Below are positions 22,986 to 34,344 of a stretch of 64,000 nucleotides of DNA, piece by piece. The notes beneath the pieces were generated by a model. It was given only the letters and a program-made list of their open reading frames with translations, did not search any database and was not told the origin of the DNA. Made by a program: the position numbers and the translations under genes. The DNA is from Trichoplusia ni (taxonomy: Eukaryota; Arthropoda; Insecta; Lepidoptera; Noctuidae), in the NCBI RefSeq assembly GCF_003590095.1, contig NC_039480.1:5681328-5745327 (forward strand), in the 5' to 3' direction. Position 1 is the stretch's first letter, and the number at the start of each line of letters is the position of its first letter.

Positions 22986-23130
22986 TTTATAATCATTGCA
23001 AAGGACAATATTATTTTAAAGCTTTTTTTTTTCTTATGAATCGACCGATGAGAAGCGGTCAAGATCAACAGGTCAAATATATTGATCCTTGTTGTAGCTA
23101 CATACTCAATATGCTTGAGACTAATAAAAA

Positions 23131-23520
23131 TAACACCAGCCTGTAACTGTCCCACTGCAGGCCTCTCATACAGAGAACGAGCATTGATCACCACGCTTGT
23201 GAGCTGCCCCACGGTGGGGCGCCATTACCGAAGCTGTTAATAACACCAGCCTGTAACTGTCCCACTGCAGGCCTCTCATAAAGAGAACGAGCATTGATCA
23301 CCACGCTTGTGAGCTGCCCCACGGTGGGGCGCCATTACCGAAGCTGTTAATAACACCAGCCTGTAACTGTCCCACTGCAGGCCTCTCATACAGAGAACGA
23401 GCATTGATCACCGCGCTTGTGTGAGCTGCCCCACGGTGGGGCGCCATTACCGAAGCTGTTAATAACACCAGCCTGTAACTGTCCCACTGCAGGCCTCTCA
23501 TACAGAGAACGAGCATTAAT
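23131..23520. repeat. Tandem array, 110-bp unit, about 3.5 copies
   Basis: TAACACCAGCCTGTAACTGT starts at 23131, 23241, 23351 and 23463, so two units are 110 bp and one is 112. Copies are almost identical. Each contains TGCCCCACGGTGGGGCGCCA, a self-complementary core. Single related units lie at about 41437-41575 and 51487-51545. Confidence 0.9.
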
Positions 23521-24155
23521 CGACTGTTTTTAGCCCCACTGCAGATTCACAGAACACCATTCGGTGCGCTGTCATAACAAATGTCCTGTTGCGAAAGATT
23601 TAAGACCAATTTTCATTCAAACTCCATCCCTCGAATATTTAATATAAAGAACAAAATTTACAATTCAACTTAAACTCCAAACGTACCCGATCAAATGCTG
23701 AAACTAATAACCAGACTGCCATTCTTTTTATCTCCTATTAAAAAAATACTTACTCTTAGCATTTAGTTATTGAAAGTTGGTTAGGAGTTAGTTTATTTAG
23801 GCTTTTAAAATCGGATAATGCAATGTATTTTTTTCTGTCTAACTAGAGCTTATGATGTACGCTATCTTTAAAAAGGACTATTTAAAATAGAATGCAAATC
23901 AATGGTAACAAATCAAATGAAATACATCTTCGTATCTGAAACCATGGGATATCTGAAACGGAGAGTTTCATATAATTTCGGATAAGGAACGAAACGTTTT
24001 ATGTTTCTGAAATCCGAATGAATAATTTGCTCAACCGAATATCTGTATTTGAAACTATTCAAAACAAAATAAAAAATAAGCAACGTGTAAGTTGTCAAAG
24101 TTTCGCGTCACTGATTTGACCGTCAAGAATAATATTTTATTGTAATCACACTAGC

Positions 24156-24252
24156 ATTATTAAATGATCCAACGGTTTACTCACGCGTATGTATCGGGAT
24201 CGCTCGACTAGTTTCGGACTCAACCGGAGTCCTTAATCATGAGCTGACGGTG
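24156..24252. mobile_element. MITE-1, left arm only
   Basis: ATGATCCAACGGTTTACTCA through CCGGAGTCCTTAATCATGAG CTGACG, then unrelated sequence. The right arm is missing. Confidence 0.75.
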
Positions 24253-25184
24253 AGATCGCCATATTTATTAATACGCAGAAAGTGCTGAAAAGCAGATAAT
24301 ATTTGCAATTAAATACAAATAATATAATGGAAAAAATTTAACCTCCATACTGACTGACACACGTCCGCTATAAGATGTGTCATAGAACGATGGACAAAAT
24401 TGAACCATCGGTCAGTCACCTCGTCGGCCAGCATAGTTGGTAAAGTGGCTGGTGCATTGAGCCAGTAGCTGCGGATTCGAGTACTTTCAGAGGTTATTTT
24501 TGTCCATTGTATTTAAGACAAATACTTTTCACGACTAATACGATATCCCAGCCAGTTTGAAATTCATAAAACTGTGATTTTGCTTATGAAAGTTATCCTT
24601 TCCAACTATTGTTACCATTGGTATGCATTCTTTTATTTCAATTGACGCTTGCTGGCATAAAGATAAATTATGAACGAAACTAACAGCTGATTTGTAAGCC
24701 TCATCGACATAATAATGACGAAATACTTTTTGACTAGTCAATTTAGTCCAATTGCGATTAATGTGAATCCAGTCGATAATTCAAAATGGCGTCAATTCTT
24801 GACAGTTCTTTAGTTTTGTCTCTTTCTGTCGGTGTCTGTTGGAAAGAGATAGATGTTGTGCGATCGATGTGTCCTTAGCACTGGCCTATTGGAATATGCT
24901 GGACTGGATACTTACAAAATAACAGCTATCCACTGGAACACGTTGTAAAGGTTGGATATGACACCCTAAAGGGGTTAAGTGTCATGAGTGATTTTATTAC
25001 AAATTGCCGGATTTTATTGTCAAATGAACTGCGTCTCAAAGTTTGAAAGTAAATTTTATATTAATCCAACGTCTCAACTACCTTTGTAGCATATTTTATA
25101 AAAAAAACAGTTTAGTTGTTTGTTCGTGTAGTGAAACTGAACATACATACAGTCGGATATACTTTTACAAAATGTTTATATAAT

Positions 25185-25306
25185 ACCAGCTGTTGCCCGC
25201 GGGGTCAACCCCTACAAATCTAATGAGAGACGTCTAAGTCCGTTCAGTGGTTTTTGCGTGAAAGAGGAACACATAAATACAAACTTTCGCTTTTATAATA
25301 GTAGGA
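25185..25306 (-). mobile_element. Lep1-like Helitron, internally deleted
   Basis: CCAGCTGTTGCCCGCGGGG at left and TTATAATAGTAGGA at right, with GTTCAGTGGTTTTTGCGTGA between. The terminal CTAG reads CCAG. Confidence 0.6.
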
Positions 25307-26525
25307 TTTGCTTGATATACGTTTTGATGACGCTTAGCTCTTTGACAGCATCCAAGATGGCGATTTTTGCGATAAAGAAATTTAAGACAACGACCAGTCC
25401 GAGCCCAGCATATTCTCATTGAGGTCATTATTTTTAGTGTATTCGCGACTTCACCGCCATTATCTAGCAATGCAGATCTCTCGTATGAACGACAGTCTTC
25501 GTGTTACTATTCTATGAAAATAATTTCTGATTACCGCACATCAGGATAAGTCCGGTTTAAGAATAACTTTTTGACAGGAGATAAAATTGATACTTGATAC
25601 TTTTTGGTAAACTTTGAAACCTGTCAAAAGGTTCTTCTTAAAGTGGACGGATTGTAACAGCTTTATGTAAGATTATAAATGATGTCACTGTTGTGCGTAG
25701 ATTTTGTAAATGACTTCTACCCTCAAAATCATTTGATGAAAAAATGACGGTACTTCACGATTTTACACAAAGTACCTCTGTCTAAACATGCTGTATGACT
25801 TTTGTACATAATCGTTTTTAAAATGACTATTTCTTGAAAATTCATCAAAGTGGGTAGAGTCGTTTAGTACCTAGATAGTTAACAAATAAATGTCGTCTTC
25901 TGTAATTTAAGTTGATTTTAATAGATTTACTATAGATACGAACAAAGATATATTATTATTAATTAATTATAAAACATCGGCTATGTCGATCAAAAATATT
26001 GAAAAGCGATTTTTGCTGTTTCTTTTGTAGTATTTATAAGAAAATTTATGAAAAATTAATGTTAGTATGCGCATAAATGTATAATGTTTAAGGCTTTTCA
26101 AAGCTGATTTGATTTAAAAGCCAAAAGTATAGCATCACACCGCATGCCAAGTCACGTCGTAAACTATGCGATCACGCTGACATCGTTTCACAAAGACCAC
26201 ACCAAGAGCCTGTAGATATTGAAATATCTACAATCATTAACAATAATAGTAAACTTATTAATATCAATAGCCCTTATTAGTTATAGACATTACAATTTGC
26301 AATAGTTTTGTAGCTACCTTGGGCCGTCCATGTTTGTTCTAATAGAGCAGGGGTGGATGATCCCTAGTAGATACCCCATCACATATTAAAGTTCTCAACA
26401 AGGCCTCTACATGTTGGACCTGTGTCCCTGTGCAAACCTTTGAAAATGACCGGGTCTCGTCACATGAAGTGATCTCGTGACTGTAAAGAGATACAAATAA
26501 TAGTAAAATATTCCTCCGAGTGCGA

Positions 26526-26572
26526 ATGCATCGCTCAAATGACGTTGATTCGTCATTTGAGCGATAAGTTAC
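26526..26572. repeat. Short perfect hairpin
   Basis: ATCGCTCAAATGACG and CGTCATTTGAGCGAT form a 15-bp stem around TTGATT. It belongs to no repeat family visible in this window. Confidence 0.8.
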
Positions 26573-28446
26573 AACACTTGTCGAAAATAAATGTAATTTC
26601 CTTACATTTGAAGTTTTTGTGTCTACGCTATTTCTATGTTACACTGTCTGGTAATATGTGTTTATACAAATCAAGCCTTAGTGATTGCAATTGTCTGCAT
26701 TTCCAATTATTGCGAAGATTTAAGCATAAAATTGTAACGCAGTTTTCACTATCTGTGAGTCTTAAGGGTCAATTCTAACTACAGCAGAGCTGAGAGAGCA
26801 TAGCATTTAATTCTTCACAACCAAGTCATTATTTTGATCTGGGGGTGGGTGTGGGATGTCTACTTTCAACTAAATGTACAAGTTAAGCGGTTGGGTGTTG
26901 ATATTGCACTACTGTCAATAACGACGACTCTCTTCCAAAAAATCAACTGCCTTGCTTTAAAAGATGTAGATATACACTCCCAGTAGAAATATCAGCCTTA
27001 TGCTGTTGAGTTACAGATGACTTTACAGTATTAACTCATGTATCCATTTCTAATGTGCATAGACTAAGCGGTAATATGAATTGATTCTTAGACTTACCGC
27101 ATTTCGAAAGACGGTTAAAATGCTAAATTACCGTCAGATAAATCTGACGGAAAAATTAATTGTCCGTCAGGGCTTTGGCAGAAATACCTTCACTAACAAA
27201 ACAGCTAAAAACCGTTACAAAAGGCAAGAGGAGCTTACTGAGCTAAAAAACCTGTATTATAAATGATACAAGGAATGAAAAATTACGCATTAGCGTTTTT
27301 AAAGCAATGTTTTAGCATAGACTTATAGCGAAGCTATAGATAGTTTTGTCATGTAAGAAGTTGAGTTACCGAATAAAAAACGAAACTTGTTTTAACACTA
27401 AAAATGTTCATTAAATGCTCTAAGCAAACATTTGTACTTTTTTAAGCGAATATTATAATAATTAATGAAAGTTTTGGTCAAAGATTCAAGTGTATTTAGT
27501 GCGAGTACGAGTCGAACTCGCGATAATGAGGGTTCTGTACAAATAGGCTCATGAAAAACTTTCTTTTTGGTTGAGCAATAAGGGTCCCCATCCTCAAACG
27601 TGCCCAAAGGGTTTCTTTTTTACCCTTTGTATACATAACCCTAAATATGTTACTTTCCTCACGTTACTTAACGTGTTCCCAGGACTAGTTTTCAGCACTA
27701 TTTAAGAATTTAGAACCGCTCTCTGGGGATTGTTTTTAAGTTTTTATGGTAACTCAACTGAGTTTGGCTGTATAATATGTATGTATTACTAGAGTATTTA
27801 AATGTATTTGTGATCAAAATATATGGATGTTCACCCAGAATAGTATGTGTATTTAATTTAATAAAAAGAACTAAAAATATTTTGCTTTTTTATTTTGTAC
27901 CTAATGGTTTTTGTCTACAGTTTGTTTATCTAGCCCACTGTGTCCCACTACTGGGGCAAAGCTTCTCTCAAATCCTTTCACCATTCTCTATCCTGGGCCA
28001 TATGAAACCAGACCACTGAAATAATAGGCAAACTAACAGTTGCACCTTAAAAAAAAATACATTATAATTAAATTAAAATAACATAGTGGACAAAATTTAA
28101 CCTGTCAATCACTTTGCCAACTAAGGTCACTGACCGAGAGTTCTAATTTTTCCATTGTATCATTATCATTCACTTGTCACGGCAGACTTGATGTGACGTG
28201 CGGTAAGACATAACACATTGGGATTACGCTCAACGGGCGGATAACGACGAGGTGCACAGCTAGATATAGATACGACTTTCCCAAGCCCCAAGCTTCCGCA
28301 GTTAGTCCAAGCCCGTAATTTTTTTAGGTCGTCTGTTCATCGGGCTGGGTGCGATCTATAGAACCATTTTAGCACCGAATTAAAATTCAAACAGTTCTCG
28401 GGAGTAACTCTGCGGTCTTAAATACAAATAGTAACAATTATTTTTA

Positions 28447-28883
28447 AGAGTAGAATACGGAATCTCGACGCACAAAATATCGATGAATGATATTACGATG
28501 CTACAAAATTGCGATGCACGTTACAGCGAAAGACCGTGTCTGCGAAGCCACTACATTTCAAGGCATGTTACCGCGATACATCTTCACCGCGATACTACTA
28601 AACTTCGATGCACGTTACCGCGAAAACCTAGCTAAGAAACCAATTGTAATAACGGCGTTATTACTGATATTAATTGGTACAAAATTATAAATGAAAAATC
28701 AAAAAGAAAAACGGAATACTATAAAAAACTCCAAGAGCATATTAATAAGATAGGTGACATGGATATGGTAACATATTTAGATGGTCTTGCGTATTTATGC
28801 TACATTAAGAAATAAACCAATTTTCCCTACGATTTATTTGTTTTTCATTTATAATTTTGTATGAGATTCCGTATTCTACTTTA
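28447..28883. mobile_element. MITE-7 candidate (AGTAGAATACGGAATCTC termini)
   Basis: AGTAGAATACGGAATCTC at left is matched by GAGATTCCGTATTCTACT at right, 437 bp apart. Inside are two GCGATGCACGTTAC / TCGATGCACGTTACCGCGA repeats and a CAATTGTAATAACG hairpin-like region. The plus-strand frame of 67 codons inside it has no family resemblance. Confidence 0.7.
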
Positions 28884-29002
28884 AATACCATTGACATAAT
28901 ATAGACCAATTGACACGCCATCGAGATCTATCTTCAGCTGCTCACATCCAGCTCCTGCCAGCCATCTTGTGCAGACATGTTCTTTTTAAAAATAAATAAA
29001 TG

Positions 29003-29218
29003 CGGACAACATCACATACATTGTTCTGAATCCAAAGTAAGTTGCTAAAGCACTTGTGCTATGGAATTCAGATACAACGAAGGTACCACAAACACCCAGA
29101 CCCGAGACAATGTAGAAATGTGAATTTTTACATTGACGCGACCGGGGATCGAACCCGGGACCTCCGAGCTAGCGACACCTCGAAACCGGTGCGTACGCCA
29201 CTCGACCACGGAGGTCGT
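29003..29218 (-). mobile_element. SINE-C copy
   Basis: 216 bp, full length in reverse orientation: GCGGACAACATCACATACAT at left, GGGGATCGAACCCGGGACC B box and CCACTCGACCACGGAGGTCG head at right. Confidence 0.85.
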
Positions 29219-30409
29219 CAATGTTTGCTATATCTTTTAACAAATAACAGTAAAATCAAGGAGTTTAAATTATTTATATAACTGGCTGTTTTCTGCGGCC
29301 CTGCCCGTTACTAATCGAAAATGAACTCGCGGGAACAAAAAATCGGGATAAAAACTATCCTATGTTTTAATCCTGGTTATAAACTATCTTTCTACCAAAT
29401 CCGTTCAGGGGTTTTTGAGGTTTATTTATGGGGATAGTTCAAGTAAGTATTTCGGGACAGTTTCATAACCAACCGGAGACCTAAATCATAATAATTATGA
29501 ATATTAATAATACGTTGACAGCGTGCTGCTGGGGAGTTTGTTGCGCCGTTTCTTCTCTGACAGCTAAAGCACTTAGGAAGCGGTGACGGGTGGGCAAAAC
29601 TGTGTGCTGTCCAATGTAATTTGACCTTCAAAAAGTGCTACTTAGTAGCCTAATTTGAATAAATGACTTTTGATTTTGATTTTGCAATTTAACGATTACG
29701 AAATTATATTTATTATCATAGAGAACGCGTAAAAACTGTTGTTTTAATCCTATGGTTATTTGTGGAGCAAAAAGGCATGAATCTAATTTATTGTTAACTA
29801 GTTTTTTTATAGTTATAATAACTTTAATGGCGTGTCGCCTGTAGAGTTAGTTGCATTTCTATTTCACAGATAGAAGCGATGCATTAGTCAATGCATTATC
29901 TAGTATACTTAACTTTGTCAAAAGTCAAGAGATATTTATTCATTTGCAAATATGGGTAATTACATGTACATGTACAAAATTGGCCTAAAATTACACTTTT
30001 CGTATTCTCAGCATTTCTCCTACACAAAAATTGGAAATTCAGTATGGGCCGGTACACTCAAGGTCAATACAATGAATTTCAAATGATTGTCGACAAAATC
30101 CTTAAGAGAATAGGAACAATTTCAAATTTAATCCAATGCTAATTCATCGGCCGTTGTAAATAGCAGAATTAGGGCTCTGGTGACAGACGTAACGACAATC
30201 ATTCGATCCGTTTTCTTAAAATGGGTAGAGAAACAACAATGTATTATTATAAGTCACATGTTAACTCATGTGTTTTAACAGTATTCAGTTGGTTAGCAAT
30301 AGAAATATCAAGACGGAACTATTTACGAGTTGATAACTTATCAGTCACTTATCGTTTGATGACCTATATCGTTTTCTAATCAAATAATAAACTGTGGAAT
30401 TATATTCGC

Positions 30410-30560
30410 GTGGCAACTAGGATAGCCGAGTGGTTGAGGTCACCACGCAAAACCCACTGAACGCGATGTATTAGTTTGGACAACCGCGTAGGACAAGCAT
30501 TTGTGTGATCCACGAATGCTTGTCCTTAGTCTGAGTGTCTTTGTGCATGTGACTTGATTT
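30410..30560 (+). mobile_element. SINE-B copy
   Basis: AGGATAGCCGAGTGGTTGAG A box, then CGCGTAGGACAAGCATTTGT and GTGTCTTTGTGCATGTGACT. The B box is damaged. Confidence 0.8.
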
Positions 30561-30824
30561 TTACATGTATACATCCCGGATTAACACAGATTTAATGTTC
30601 CCATGGAATGATTTGATTGATCCCATGGAATAAATTACCAGATAAAATTAAAAATGAACAAAAATGTTACATATTTATAAACAATTTAAGACATCAAAAA
30701 TGTTATTATAGTATAAAAGAATATTTAAGTGATAAAGTAAATAATTGAAACAGAAATAAATAGTGTTAATTTATATAGAATAGTAATAAAATGTTGTAGA
30801 TATGAATACCAAAACCAAATGTAG

Positions 30825-30935
30825 AAGGGGCCCGGGGTGGTGTTAGTCGGTGGAAGTCCGCCATACCCACGCCGCCGTGCCCTCGACGTGGGTTGAAGTC
30901 ATTAGCGTTTCACCCCGAAAAAAAAAGGCTTGTGG
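30825..30935. repeat. Dispersed repeat, GGGGCCCGGGGTGGTG family
   Basis: AGAAGGGGCCCGGGGTGGTG, GTCGGTGGAAGTC, GTGCCCTCGACGTGGGTTGA and TTAGCGTTTCACC recur at 52505-52622 in the same order. GC content stands out from the surroundings. Confidence 0.7.
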
Positions 30936-32389
30936 GCCAATCTGCTTGTACGAATAAGATTCCTAGGCCTATAGGCCATTTCTCAGGCACTTTTAATAGG
31001 TAACAAATCAAAGTGTGGAATTCCCCGAAGAGCGAGAAAAGTTAAAAAAAAAGACAGTCGCCCCACACGCGTCTCAAACTTCTTATCATCTGAGCCTATT
31101 TAATTACATATTAATCTATAACATGTAAGCTATTAAATACCTACCTGTCATTTAGATTACATCTTGTGGGTCTTATCATGTAATAATATTGTTTTTGTAA
31201 TTTCTAATCTATCAGCTGATGTCTGGTTAACGTAAACATACCGGGCTTTTTTTTTAATTTACCTAGTACGTTTAGCATTGATAGTGTATGATTCAGCCAA
31301 TAAAAACGTAATTTGACAGATAAAAATGTCACGCGATTTTTATATTAAATTATCTGGTTGATTTATATTTAATTAGGTAATTATCAGGTCAAAAGTGTTT
31401 CATACAACACATCAATCATGTTTGGTTTGAGTAGAAACAGAATTTGAATAAAATTTAGGTTGGGTTGAGTATTAACGTGTTAAATAAAATTCTATTAAAG
31501 TAGCTTTTTAAATGGTTTTCACTTGTATAGTTTACATTCCTGCGGAAACCGCAAAACAAACATCAATATAGACTTTATAAATACACTAGCCCAATGAACT
31601 TCAGTAAAACAGTTATGGAATTTAAACATACATTAAAAATAACCTATCATTAACAAAATATTTTAACTCTAAACGACAAAACACGAAAGCAATTAATCTA
31701 ATAATATACTTTCGAAGTGATTTATGGCTGTATAAACAGTGTAATAACAACCTTTCCTTTAAAAAACCTTGAAAAGAATCTTTGACCGGCTGAATACATC
31801 GTACCATAGCCTGATACGAAAAATGTCATTAACCTCTATTCTGACAGAAAGCAGGTGGCGCGGAAAATGGAGCGAAAAAATACGATCGTTTTTACATTTC
31901 ATTATATCAATAAGTATATTATTATTAGCTTTTTTATGAGTTGAGATTTAAAGAATTAAACATCTTCCTATTAAAACAGTGGTATTAGGAATAATTATGG
32001 GTATAATTTTGAGGGCTCTGGTTTATCTATTCTCGAATGAAAAATTTATACTTACAAACCGAGTTCATTATTTTTTTGATAGAATAAATATTTCTAGTAA
32101 TTAAATTAATTACTTAAAAATAATTACTAATTATTTTAAAGTAGTTGTATTATGATTGACCCAAATACAATGAAAAACCCGCGCCCCATTTTCTCGAAAT
32201 TGTTAGAAATAATAGTTCAAAAACATTAGGAGCAAAAGCAGTGCAAACACAAAGAAGATTTTTATTAGATAATATCATTTAACAATCATCTGTATCTGAC
32301 TCATGATCCTATGTCTATAGCTACTCGTATTTCCTGATATTACATGACAAAGTGCGACAAACCGACACATCGTTTTCTAATGACTGCAC

Positions 32390-32475
32390 GGATAGCCGAG
32401 TGGTATCTTGTGTTCGATCCCTGCGTAGTACAAGCATTTGTGTGATCCACGAATGCTTGTTCTCAGCCTTTTGTT
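32390..32475 (+). mobile_element. SINE-B fragment
   Basis: GGATAGCCGAGTGG head joined early to GTTCGATCCCTGCGTAGTAC and TGTGATCCACGAATGCTTGT; the middle of the head is deleted. Confidence 0.7.
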
Positions 32476-33131
32476 TTGTTAAGGCGGGGGAATCATGAAC
32501 ACCCACTCCCGCGGGGGAGGAAATGGGTAGTGTCAGACTCTTACTGACTAAACCAGAACCGCCGTGCTACGTCATCCGCGTTTTTGCGTCGGTGTATGGC
32601 AATGCGTTGCAATCAAAGACTATAAAATATTCTCTTTGGTTGCAATCCTTCAATTAAATAATGCTTGTTCTCAGCCTGGGTGTCTGTAGATTAGACTACA
32701 CATAGGTTGGTTTTTATCCCGATATAATGTTCTCTATTTGATCCATTATGATTTGTTGCGATCGGAATCAGTAGCAACAGCTACAAAACAATAAAAAAAA
32801 TGTTATCAAATACCTAATCATTGAAGCGCAGAGATGTTTGATTAGATTCACTATTTTCTCGACACTTTCCTGTTGAGATATGATTGTTTACGATGTCTCT
32901 GTTATTTTTCAAGTTTATCATACTTCTGAGTAAATAAAAACATGGGAATTTGCAAATTAAATAAAAAAAAGTGAAAATAACTCCCGCACAACTATTTATA
33001 TCGGTTTATGAGGCATAGCCGGTGACAGACGGATGGAGAGGATGGGCAGACATTATATTTATTATCTTACCCTTTTGATAGGCAACTCCTATAATCCAAA
33101 GTTGATTAAGTGAGATAAAGAATCATTGATA

Positions 33132-33314
33132 TCCTACTAATATTATAAACACGAAAGTTTGCATGTATGGATGTTTGTTCCTCTTTGACGCAAAACCACT
33201 GAACAGATTTAGACGAAACTTGGTACACAGATAGTTTATAACCAGGATTAACACATAGGATAGCTTTCATCCCGATTTTATGTTCCCGAGGGATAATTTT
33301 CAATCACAACAGCT
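33132..33314 (+). mobile_element. Lep1-like Helitron, worn 3' end
   Basis: TCCTACTAATATTATAAACA start after A; the middle GATAGTTTATAACCAGGATT is shared with 40520-40708; the end reads ACAGCTATTCG rather than CTAG. Confidence 0.65.
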
Positions 33315-33653
33315 ATTCGTTTATAAATATAATTTTATCCTATTTTAATATCTATGACTAATTCCCACATTCCTTATACATTATTCGTCCTTGACTCCCC
33401 ACAGCATGTTATAATCTATTTTTATATTTAAACAACGCACTTACGAACGCGTACTTTGTGAATCTATTTTTATAATAATTTAGACAGTTATTTCGGGAAT
33501 CACGTGGAAGTAAGCGAATTAATTAAGATTAGTATGAATAAATACAATGTAATTTAAACTATATGGATAGAGTAGTTTATTTCACAACGTCAAATCTGTC
33601 GACGTGTCGCGGTTTCAATCTTGTACCTATGTCAAGTATTTGTGTGATCTAGG

Positions 33654-33974
33654 AATAGGGATGATGACAATGTTTTTTTGCAGTATCCGTCTTGTAGATT
33701 TTTGTATAATAATGGATACGTATTTTTTTATTTGTCCCTAAAACATAAATTGACCAAATTACAGTGAATGAAACTTACGCGTGACGTCACGATTGAGTAT
33801 AAATTTTACTCTATCGTTACGTCACAAGCCCCCTCTCCTAAACTTTAAAGCAGTTAATCTTTGTCAATTCTAGTTTTTCTGAAAAAGGAGAAACTACGTG
33901 TCTCATACTTTTCAATTATCTAACTGAGGGACTAATGAGATTTTTTCTTTTTATACCCAGTCATCATCCCTATT
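33654..33974 (+). mobile_element. MITE-3 copy, intact ends
   Basis: 321 bp with perfect 15-bp inverted ends AATAGGGATGATGAC / GTCATCATCCCTATT. The centre ACGCGTGACGTCACG and TCGTTACGTCAC can fold back around ATAAATTTTACTC. Confidence 0.9.
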
Positions 33975-34127
33975 CTAAAAGTAGGTAAAGATCAAATTCC
34001 TTAGCAGGAGTATTTTTTTATAAAAGAGATAAACACAAAACTACAGATAAGTGGTTGTTTGTATATTTGAAAATACACGATATTTACAAAAGCTATTTTC
34101 AGTTTAATGTTATAATTGTGATAATAT

Positions 34128-34344
34128 GACGACCTCCGTGGTCGAGTGGCGTACGCACCGGTTTCAAGTTGTCGCTAGCTCTGAGGTCCCGGGTTCGATC
34201 CCCGGTCGGGTCAATGTAAAAAAATACATTCCTAAATTGTCTTGGGTCTGGGTGTTTGTGGTACCTTCGTTGTATCTGAATTCCATACCACAAGTGCTTT
34301 AGCAACTTACTTTGGGTTCAGAACAATGTATGTGATGTTGTCCG
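34128..34344 (+). mobile_element. SINE-C copy
   Basis: GACCTCCGTGGTCGAGTGGC head, GGTTCGATCCCCGGTCGGG B box, and the tail through GAATTCCATACCACAAGTGC to TGTATGTGATGTTGTCCG. Confidence 0.85.

Noticed and set aside
23131..23520. Regular repeats as a CRISPR array
   Set aside because: Units are contiguous 110-bp tandem copies without unique spacers, in a eukaryotic genome with no cas genes.
27081..27266. 61-codon Lys/Arg-rich frame in the gene-free region
   Set aside because: Short, no recognisable domain, no splice or neighbouring coding context; likely chance.
29042..29281. Frames recurring at 16097, 29042 and 34099 with a shared protein start (MLKHL.YGIQIQRR)
   Set aside because: They are translations of the SINE-C repeat, not a gene family.
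34128..34210. tRNA-like heads of the SINE-A, SINE-B and SINE-C families as tRNA genes
   Set aside because: Box A and box B are present, but anticodon and acceptor stems do not pair properly, SINE bodies follow, and the copies are dispersed.
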